Under the pieces are notes generated by a model. The model saw nothing but the letters and a program-made list of their open reading frames with translations, made no database searches and was not told where the DNA came from. The position numbers and the translations under genes are program-made. 7,831 bases of DNA from Thermoplasmata archaeon (GTDB lineage Archaea; Thermoplasmatota; Thermoplasmata; Lutacidiplasmatales; UBA184): contig JASHYQ010000003.1 in assembly GCA_030042955.1 (NCBI GenBank), forward strand, positions 1 to 7,831, read 5' to 3'. Position 1 is the first letter of the stretch. Every line of letters begins with the position of its first letter. This document shows positions 1-5,179 of this stretch, piece after piece.

Positions 1-639
1 GTGATGTACGGCTTCTACACCTCCGGACGCGTGCTCGACATCGACTTCCACCAGGACGGACGGACCCTCTTCCCCGGGACCGGCCGGGCCGACGAAGTGG
101 GCTCGGGAGACGGGGCGGGTCTGAAGGTCAACCTTCCCCTGCCTCCCGGCGCGGGCGACGAGGCCCTTGCCCCGCTCTTCCGCCGGGTCGTGCCGCCCCT
201 CGTGCGCTCCTTCCGCCCCGAGTTGATCATCGTGCAACATGGGGCCGACGGCCACGCCGGCGACCCACTGACCTCGCTGCAGTTCACGTCGGCCTCGTAC
301 GACCAGGTCGACCAGCTGGTGGTCCAGCTGGCCCACGAGCTCTGCGAGGACCGGTTGGTAGTCACCGGCGGTGGCGGCTACCGGGCCGAATCGGTCGCCC
401 GCGTGCTCGCGCGGGCCGGCGCGGTCGCGCTGGGCCATCCTGCCCCTCCCCTCGAGGCCCCACTAGCCCACGGGTGGCGCACCCACTTCCAAACTGAGTG
501 GGACCGACCCGCCCCGAGTCGGTGGCGGGATTCCTTCCCGCTCGAACCGACCCCGTGGAGCGAGGAGAACAACGACGAGCTCGTCTCGACGATCGAGAGG
601 AACCTCGGGGTCCGGTTGCCGCGCGTGCGAGGGGACTAA
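1..639 (+). CDS. Histone deacetylase / AcuC-family zinc amidohydrolase, C-terminal part (5' truncated by window edge)
   Basis: This is the C-terminal 212 residues of a class I HDAC-like deacetylase. The family removes acetyl or other acyl groups from lysine side chains or small amines using a zinc ion. Visible motifs are the FPGTG segment at residues 24-28, the GAD zinc-ligand motif with Asp83 (compare Asp264 of human HDAC1), and the GGGGY motif with the transition-state Tyr127. The first residues (VMYGFY) align just after the family's DVHHGDG motif, so the Asp-x-His zinc ligands and the catalytic His pair lie just left of the window. The gtg at base 1 is therefore an internal codon, not a start. 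The last 70 residues are a less conserved tail of the kind seen in AcuC-like proteins. Its TAA overlaps the stop of the convergent cysteine-cluster gene. The family assignment is firm; the substrate (protein lysine, acetylpolyamine or other) cannot be told. Confidence 0.93.
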   Translation: MMYGFYTSGRVLDIDFHQDGRTLFPGTGRADEVGSGDGAGLKVNLPLPPGAGDEALAPLFRRVVPPLVRSFRPELIIVQHGADGHAGDPLTSLQFTSASYDQVDQLVVQLAHELCEDRLVVTGGGGYRAESVARVLARAGAVALGHPAPPLEAPLAHGWRTHFQTEWDRPAPSRWRDSFPLEPTPWSEENNDELVSTIERNLGVRLPRVRGD

Positions 640-1787
640 AGCCGGTCCCCCCACGTGGGGCGGTCGAGCAGGTCCTGGTCGCACGCCCGGATTCCGTCCG
701 CAACGTCCACCCACGTCAACGGCCCGACGGCGTCGCGAACCCCTCTTCGACGGACGTCCGCCCGGCTGAGGACCAGCGCGCCGATCGCTCGGAGCTCCTT
801 TCGCATCTCGTCCGTGACGGTCGACAAACTCCCGGGCTCGATCTCAGGCACCACCGTTCCGAAGAGCGCGTCGCGTTCGAGGAAGTAGCGCAGGTACCCC
901 TCGAGCAGGCCGTGCCCTTCTGCGGTCAGCTCCGGGGGGCGGGCCGGAGGAGGGACGAGGGTGAGAGGTTCGGCGCCGCCCTCGGCGCGAAGCTCGAGGA
1001 GCTCCCAGGCTCCAAGACCACCCGCCAGGGCGACTGGTCCTTTCCGGTGGTCGAAGTAGAGGGGCAAGTTGGCCAGGTCCTCGTTGACCGGGGGAGGGTC
1101 GGGAACGGGGAAGTCTTCTACCACGGGCAGGGGGATCGCGGAGCGGAGGTCGGCTCGGACCTCCTCCTCGTCCACCCACTGCCCGGTCTTCTCGAGCGCG
1201 GACTTTACCCGGCGCCGCCGTCGGCGCGCGGCATCGACGGTCCGGCGGATGGAGGACGTGGCTCGCCGCTTGGCCGCCTCGACCTCCGCCTCCAACCCCC
1301 GGGGACGGGCCCGGAAGGTCCACGGACGCGCCTCCGCGAGCGGGGAAAGGTCGATACCGGGGCATGAGAGCACCAGGCTTGCCTGGAGCCGCTCCCCCAC
1401 GTGGACCGTTACGGGGAACTGTCGGCACGGGCTCGGCCGGGCCGACCAGACGCGGCACCGGTTCGCATCGAGAAACTGGCACGCGCCACCGTCCGGACGC
1501 GCTCGCAGGAACGAACCGCCCCTGCGGGAGCCGAACTGGGCAAGCGGAGCAATCTGCAGCAATGGGGGGCGCTCCTCCCGCTCGATTCGAGGCTCGGCAT
1601 AGCAACAGAGCCCGCAATCCGGCCGGCAGGCATACTCGAATCCGCCGAGGAGCACCAAATCGAGGGGGAGAGGGTCGTCAATCTCGTTCACACGGACCGG
1701 GGCCTCGAGAGAGGGTTCGGCACTTAACCCGGAGGTCGGAGACCGGGACGCGCGAACGGCTCGGTTCCCGGACCCCGTGGGATTCAT
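636..1787 (-). CDS. YkgJ-type cysteine-cluster (putative Zn/Fe-chelating) protein with long helical C-terminal extension
   Basis: The N-terminal third carries the cysteine signature of the YkgJ/UPF0153 putative zinc- or iron-chelating family. There is a C-x3-C-x2-C-C cluster (Cys54, 58, 61, 62 counted from the upstream ATG), then Cys103, Cys111, Cys121 in an ARPSPCRQFP motif, and Cys142. Eight conserved-looking cysteines suggest a metal site or cluster; the family's biochemical role is unsettled. The remaining roughly 240 residues form an extension well beyond the short family core. It contains a run of six arginines near residue 190, a Pro-rich linker and mainly helical sequence, and I recognise no domain in it. 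No signal peptide or membrane segment is seen, so it is probably cytosolic. The listed start is the longest (ATG at 1787). A GTG at 1691 (VNEIDDPL) is at least as plausible, because the first 32 residues are low-complexity and a TATA-like box lies inside them. Function unknown. Confidence 0.85.
   Translation of the reverse strand: MNPTGSGNRAVRASRSPTSGLSAEPSLEAPVRVNEIDDPLPLDLVLLGGFEYACRPDCGLCCYAEPRIEREERPPLLQIAPLAQFGSRRGGSFLRARPDGGACQFLDANRCRVWSARPSPCRQFPVTVHVGERLQASLVLSCPGIDLSPLAEARPWTFRARPRGLEAEVEAAKRRATSSIRRTVDAARRRRRRVKSALEKTGQWVDEEEVRADLRSAIPLPVVEDFPVPDPPPVNEDLANLPLYFDHRKGPVALAGGLGAWELLELRAEGGAEPLTLVPPPARPPELTAEGHGLLEGYLRYFLERDALFGTVVPEIEPGSLSTVTDEMRKELRAIGALVLSRADVRRRGVRDAVGPLTWVDVADGIRACDQDLLDRPTWGDRL
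1722..1729 (-). promoter_or_regulatory. Possible TATA-like box for the cysteine-cluster gene (short start)
   Basis: Read on the minus strand this is ggttaagt, an AT-rich island in GC-rich surroundings. It is centred about 34 bases upstream of the GTG at 1691, which would give a leader of under 10 bases. It only makes sense if translation begins at 1691 rather than at the upstream ATG at 1787. This is pattern matching to archaeal promoters, with no experimental support. Confidence 0.3.
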
Positions 1788-1790
1788 AAC
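1783..1790 (+). promoter_or_regulatory. TATA-like box for the CBS-domain gene
   Basis: The octamer ttcataac is one of few AT-rich stretches nearby. It is centred about 27 bases upstream of the ATG at 1814, the spacing expected for an archaeal TATA box driving a leaderless mRNA. The bases just before the ATG (gtccggccgctgc) hold no Shine-Dalgarno sequence, which agrees with that reading. The box also contains the complement of the upstream ATG proposed for the divergent cysteine-cluster gene, so both readings are unlikely to be right. Confidence 0.45.
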
Positions 1791-1813
1791 GGTCCGGGAA
1801 GTCCGGCCGCTGC

Positions 1814-2254
1814 ATGGTGCTCCTGGCCCGCGACATCATGGACCCTAAGGTTCTCACCGTGGACGGTACGATGAGCGTGCGCGAGTGCGCCGAGTACCTG
1901 TCGGGGCAGCACAAGGGCTACGCCATCGTCCACGGACCGCACGCCGAGGTCATCGGGATCGTCACCGAGTGGGATTTCCTCTCGAAGGTGATGGCCGTGG
2001 GAGGCGACCCTACCACCGTGCGCGTCAGTGACATCGCGACGCCAATCCTCCGCTCCTGCACGCCGGAGACCCCGACCGAGGACCTCGTGGAGACGATGGC
2101 GACCGAGGGTATCCGTCGGATGGTCGTCCGCTCCGGCCCTCAGGTCGTAGGGATCATCACCTCCCGGGACGTGCTCGTGATGTTCCGCCAGTACGTCGAC
2201 AAGCTCTCGTCGCAGATCGCCGGATACCACTCCGACCCGACGCCTCTCGGATAG
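1814..2254 (+). CDS. Two-CBS-domain protein (putative nucleotide-sensing regulator)
   Basis: This 146-residue protein consists almost entirely of a CBS pair (Bateman module). CBS1 spans about residues 5-62 and contains GIVTEWD at 48-54. CBS2 spans about 70-128 and contains GIITSRD at 113-119. The Thr/Ser and Asp in these loops are the family's usual contacts to adenine nucleotide ribose and phosphate. No enzyme or DNA-binding domain is attached. Proteins like this are thought to sense AMP, ATP or S-adenosylmethionine and act on a partner, but the ligand and partner here are unknown. The last 18 residues are a short polar tail. The ATG at 1814 begins the family's usual DIM.P..TV opening and follows a TATA-like box at leaderless spacing. 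The downstream exporter is on the same strand 114 bases away but seems to have its own promoter, so co-transcription is uncertain. Confidence 0.93.
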   Translation: MVLLARDIMDPKVLTVDGTMSVRECAEYLSGQHKGYAIVHGPHAEVIGIVTEWDFLSKVMAVGGDPTTVRVSDIATPILRSCTPETPTEDLVETMATEGIRRMVVRSGPQVVGIITSRDVLVMFRQYVDKLSSQIAGYHSDPTPLG

Positions 2255-2272
2255 ACCGATTCCGTGCGCGAG

Positions 2273-2280
2273 CTTATCTT
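2273..2280 (+). promoter_or_regulatory. Possible TATA-like box for the MFS exporter gene
   Basis: The octamer cttatctt is the only AT-rich patch in the gap between the CBS and exporter genes. It is centred about 92 bases before the exporter ATG. If used, transcription would begin near 2300 and leave a leader of about 65 bases, unlike the leaderless arrangement of its neighbours. The patch could instead serve as the T-rich 3' end of the CBS transcript, since it lies about 20 bases after that stop codon. Confidence 0.35.
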
Positions 2281-2308
2281 TCTGTGACGGGAGCGAGGCC
2301 TCACACCG

Positions 2309-2332
2309 CCCGCCCGGCGCCCGCCGGCCCCC
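2309..2332 (-). other. Putative G-quadruplex motif in the exporter leader (G-rich on the minus strand)
   Basis: The plus strand carries four C-tracts: 2309-2311, 2313-2315, 2320-2322 and 2328-2332. They are separated by loops of 1, 4 and 5 bases. The minus strand, which is the template strand for the exporter, therefore fits the standard G3+ N1-7 quadruplex pattern. It sits between the putative promoter and the start codon. GC-rich DNA produces such patterns by chance, so a regulatory role is only a possibility. Confidence 0.35.
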
Positions 2333-2368
2333 GCCAACCGAGCCGGAGCACCGGGTAGGGCTCCCGCC

Positions 2369-3820
2369 ATGCAGTACAAGTGGAGGGTCCTCTCCAACAC
2401 GACCGTCGCCACCCTGATGGCGTCCATCGACACGAACATCGTCCTGATCTCACTCCCCACGATCGGGCGGGAGCTCCCCGATACCAGCGCGACGACCCTC
2501 CTCTGGATCCTGCTCGGCTACTCGCTGCTCACCGCGGTCGTTCTGCTCAACTTCGGTCGCCTCTCCGACATGTTCGGACGGGTCCGGCTGTACGTGCTCG
2601 GCTTCGCGATCTTCACGGTCGGCTCGCTCCTGTGCGGGTTTTCCCAGACCGGGGTCGAGCTGGTCTCCTTCCGCCTGATCCAGGCGGTCGGCGCTGGATT
2701 CCTCTTCTCCAACTCCGCGGCGATCATCACCGACGCCTTCCCCCCCAACGAACGGGGACGCGCTCTCGGCATCAACCAGGTCTCCATCGTCGTGGGCGCG
2801 GTCTCGGGGCTGGTCCTCGGAGGGATCATCACGACCACCATCGGCTGGCGTTGGATCTTCTTCGTCAACGTTCCGATCGGGATCATCGCGACGCTCCGGG
2901 CGAGGATGGACCTCAAGGAGCTGGTCCTGCCCTCGGAGAAACCTCGGATCGACTGGCTCGGCAACGTCGTCTTCGCCCTCGGGCTCGCGCTGATCCTCCT
3001 CGGCGTGACCCTCGGCGCGCTGGGGAGCATTAACGGCTGGACGGGGGTGGAGATGGCGCTTGGCGGGGTCGCGCTGCTCGGCGTGTTCCTCTGGATCGAG
3101 GCCCACGAGCGTTCGCCGATGCTCGACCTCTCCCTCTTCCGGATCCCGGAGTTCAGCGGGACCGCGGGGGCGATGTTCCTGAACGCTCTCGCCCGGGGGG
3201 CGTTCATCTTCGTCCTGGTCTTCTACCTTCAGGGCCCCCCGCGCTTCCTGAGCCCGTTCACGGCCGGCCTGTACCTGATTCCGGTGTCCGCGGCGCTGGC
3301 GACGTTCGGGCCAGTGAGCGGCTGGCTGTCGGACCGGTACGGCCCGCGCTGGTTCGTCCTGTCGGGTCTCGTCGTCTCGGCCGTCGGATTCCTCTGGCTC
3401 TCGACCATCTCGGCCGACGAGTCGTTCTACCAGCTCGCGCCCCCGTTGATTCTCGCGGGCGCGGGCTTCGGGTTGTTTGCGTCACCGAACCGATCGGTCA
3501 TGATGACCTCGGTTCCCCCGCGGCGGCGGGGGGTCGCCTCCGGCATCGGGACCACCTTCCTGAACACCGGCTCGACCCTCTCGCTCGGGATCACGCTGAT
3601 CGTGATGTCGCAGGTCCTACCGCGAACCGCGATCCTCTCGATCTTCCTCGGGTCGGCGGCCCAGGGAGTGGCCCCGGGCGTCGCGGGCGGGTTCCTTCAC
3701 TCGATCCATATCGTGTTCTTGATCTCCGCCGGGCTGATCCTCACGGCCCTCGTGCCGTCCGCGCTGAGAGAGCCGGCCCGGCCAATCGGCCTCCCGAAGA
3801 GCGTCGAGGTCGACGACTAG
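2369..3820 (+). CDS. DHA2-family MFS drug/metabolite exporter (EmrB/QacA-like)
   Basis: This 483-residue polytopic membrane protein matches the 14-helix drug:H+ antiporter family (DHA2), which pumps hydrophobic compounds out of the cell using the proton gradient. Helix 1 has the family pattern D-T-x-I-V followed by LPTI, with the conserved Asp21. Motif A (GRLSDMFGR, residues 63-71) lies between helices 2 and 3. A motif B-like RLIQAVGAG starts at Arg102. A motif C-like segment with GLVLGG (147-152) leads into WRWIFFVNVPIG. A second motif A-like loop, SDRYGPRW, occurs in the C-terminal half. Length and topology look complete. An in-frame TGA at 2285 and the absence of other start codons fix the ATG at 2369. 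It converges on the SIS gene with 30 bases between stops. Substrate cannot be predicted, and no TetR or MarR regulator is next to it. Confidence 0.95.
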   Translation: MQYKWRVLSNTTVATLMASIDTNIVLISLPTIGRELPDTSATTLLWILLGYSLLTAVVLLNFGRLSDMFGRVRLYVLGFAIFTVGSLLCGFSQTGVELVSFRLIQAVGAGFLFSNSAAIITDAFPPNERGRALGINQVSIVVGAVSGLVLGGIITTTIGWRWIFFVNVPIGIIATLRARMDLKELVLPSEKPRIDWLGNVVFALGLALILLGVTLGALGSINGWTGVEMALGGVALLGVFLWIEAHERSPMLDLSLFRIPEFSGTAGAMFLNALARGAFIFVLVFYLQGPPRFLSPFTAGLYLIPVSAALATFGPVSGWLSDRYGPRWFVLSGLVVSAVGFLWLSTISADESFYQLAPPLILAGAGFGLFASPNRSVMMTSVPPRRRGVASGIGTTFLNTGSTLSLGITLIVMSQVLPRTAILSIFLGSAAQGVAPGVAGGFLHSIHIVFLISAGLILTALVPSALREPARPIGLPKSVEVDD

Positions 3821-3850
3821 GCCGGTCCCGCGTCGAGTCGGCCAGCGGGC

Positions 3851-4966
3851 CTAGATCCCGAAGCTCTGACGGGCCGCCCAGATCCTCGGGTCGTCGTATC
3901 CCATGACGTCCGGGTTGCGCCCCTCGGCGACCGCCGTCCAGTAGGTCAGCAGCTGGAATGGGATCACGTGAACGGCAGGGGAGAAGGCGGGGGGGACCGA
4001 CGGAATCGCGTACTCCTCCGGCCGCGGCCGCGCCCCGAGCGGACCGAGGAGGCCCACCTTGGCTCCCGCGAGCGTGGCGGCGCGAAGCGCCTGCCTTGAC
4101 CGGGTGACCTCGAGGCCCCTCTCAGCGATGGCGAGGACGGCCGCAGCCGAGCTCGTCGACGGGAGGATCCCGTGCAAGTACTCCTCCACCCCGCACCACG
4201 CGACGAATCGCCCCGCCCCCTCCCGAAGTTTCAGCGCCGCCTCCCGCGCCACGACCTCTGCGGGGCCGGAACCGAGCAGCAGGATGCGCTGGCGGTCGAG
4301 CAGCCGCTCCGCGAGGGCCTTCCAATCCGGCTCGTCGCGGAGGACGGCCCGGGCGGCCCGGTGGAGGGTCCGGACGCTCTCTCGCCCCCGGCCGGCCCAG
4401 GTCGCGAGGAGCGCGTAGGAGGCAGTCAGCGCGGTGGTGAAACTTACCGTGTGCGTCCACGCCCGCTCGTCCGCCTGCTGGGTCACCAGCGTCTGGTCCG
4501 CGAGTCGGGCGGAGGAGGACCCAGGAGTTCCGCTGATCAGAATCTGCGGGACCCGGGCCTTCGCGAGTGCCTCCTGGGCCCGCAGGGTCAGGGCCGTCTC
4601 GCCGGAGGCGCTGAAGATGACGGCGCACCCCGCCACCTCCATCAGGTCCGGTTCGAGGAGCAGGTCGAACGAGGGGACCGCCTGGAGCAGCGCGCGGGGG
4701 CCCAGCAGGAAGCGGGCGGCCACGGAGGCCCCCAGGGCCGCGTGGAAGGAGGTCCCGATCCCGACGAACAAGAGGGGGCGGTCCGAGGGAGGCCGCCGAA
4801 CCTTCCGGGCGGCGAGGAGGGAGGTCCGCGCCGTCTGTTGGATCGCCGACGGCTGCGCGACGATCATGTCGTGCATGAAGAACGGGTGGCGGCTCCGCCC
4901 GTAGGGAGGGTGGGGGTCGTCCGCCGGCGGGATCACCGAGGGGCCCGAGGCTCGGGAGGGCGTCAT
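3851..4966 (-). CDS. SIS-domain sugar-phosphate protein, GlmS isomerase-like but without glutaminase domain
   Basis: This 371-residue protein has two tandem SIS domains, resembling the C-terminal isomerase half of GlmS. The HPFFMHDMI...QP opening (27-39) is the family's entry to SIS1. GIGTS (69-73) and SASGET (119-124) form the phosphate-binding site. SIS2 contains EAALKLRE with Glu249 and EEYLHG with His265, spaced 16 residues apart like Glu488 and His504 of E. coli GlmS. The C-terminus (QLLTYWTAVAEG, NPDVMGYDDPR) follows the family, but the position of the Schiff-base lysine (Lys603 in E. coli) seems to be alanine, within IWAARQSFGI. With no N-terminal glutaminase and no such lysine, it is unlikely to be glucosamine-6-phosphate synthase. 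A deglycase, deaminase or other sugar-phosphate isomerase role (FrlB- or AgaS-like) is possible. A TATA-like box 24 bases upstream supports the ATG at 4966. Confidence 0.9.
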   Translation of the reverse strand: MTPSRASGPSVIPPADDPHPPYGRSRHPFFMHDMIVAQPSAIQQTARTSLLAARKVRRPPSDRPLLFVGIGTSFHAALGASVAARFLLGPRALLQAVPSFDLLLEPDLMEVAGCAVIFSASGETALTLRAQEALAKARVPQILISGTPGSSSARLADQTLVTQQADERAWTHTVSFTTALTASYALLATWAGRGRESVRTLHRAARAVLRDEPDWKALAERLLDRQRILLLGSGPAEVVAREAALKLREGAGRFVAWCGVEEYLHGILPSTSSAAAVLAIAERGLEVTRSRQALRAATLAGAKVGLLGPLGARPRPEEYAIPSVPPAFSPAVHVIPFQLLTYWTAVAEGRNPDVMGYDDPRIWAARQSFGI

Positions 4967-4986
4967 GCGAGACCGAGACCGCCGTA

Positions 4987-4994
4987 CGATTTAG
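4987..4994 (-). promoter_or_regulatory. TATA-like box for the SIS-domain gene
   Basis: On the minus strand this reads ctaaatcg, an AT-rich patch in GC-rich surroundings. It is centred about 24 bases upstream of the ATG at 4966, the spacing typical of a leaderless archaeal gene. The intervening bases (two copies of ggtctc) contain no Shine-Dalgarno sequence. Its presence suggests the SIS gene is transcribed independently of the large synthetase gene upstream. Confidence 0.45.
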
Positions 4995-5019
4995 GGCCCT
5001 CCATGGCGTGGGGTCGACC

Positions 5020-5137
5020 CTACTGCACGCCGCGAGGGTAGAGGCGGGGTTCGCTCAGGATCAAGCCAAGGGCCAGAACAAAGAGCACCTTGAGGTCGCT
5101 TCGCAGCGGGAAGGGGCCCCCCGGGCCCGCGGACCAT
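5020..5137 (-). other. Possible small hydrophobic ORF, interrupted by a frame change at a G-run (weak candidate)
   Basis: In the gap after the synthetase stop, one minus-strand frame (open from 5136 to the TAG at 5020-5022) encodes a short hydrophobic stretch, VLFVLALGLIL, followed by SEPRLYPRGVQ. It has no ATG of its own. An ATG at 5137-5135 lies in another frame, and dropping one base from the run of six G (5122-5117) would join the two into a peptide of about 38 residues with one membrane-like segment. The run lies in a GGGCCC palindrome pair, where sequencing slips are common. It could equally be chance; no family is recognised. Confidence 0.18.
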
Positions 5138-5179
5138 CAGGTGCCGGAACGCGCCCACGAGGCCGGTAGCTGCGCTAGC

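Noticed and set aside
1..3. GTG at the first base as the start of the deacetylase gene
   Set aside because: The reading frame enters mid-domain right after the family's HHGDG motif, so the real start is outside the window.
498..1367. Open frame of 289 codons on + across the end of the deacetylase and the cysteine-cluster gene
   Set aside because: It overlaps two better supported genes, has low-complexity Arg/Gly-rich sequence and carries no recognisable motif.
3821..3850. ggccg...cggcc inverted repeat between the convergent exporter and SIS genes as a bidirectional terminator
   Set aside because: The stem is only 5 bases with a 14-base loop and no T-run on either side, and such short repeats are frequent in GC-rich DNA.
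4172..5041. Open frame of 289 codons on + opposite the SIS gene
   Set aside because: It is antisense to the conserved SIS2 region and its product is compositionally biased, with no domain.
5114..5128. GGGCCC palindrome pair as an intrinsic terminator after the synthetase gene
   Set aside because: It can form a 6-base stem, but no T-run follows on the minus strand. Hairpin termination is also not expected if the host is archaeal.
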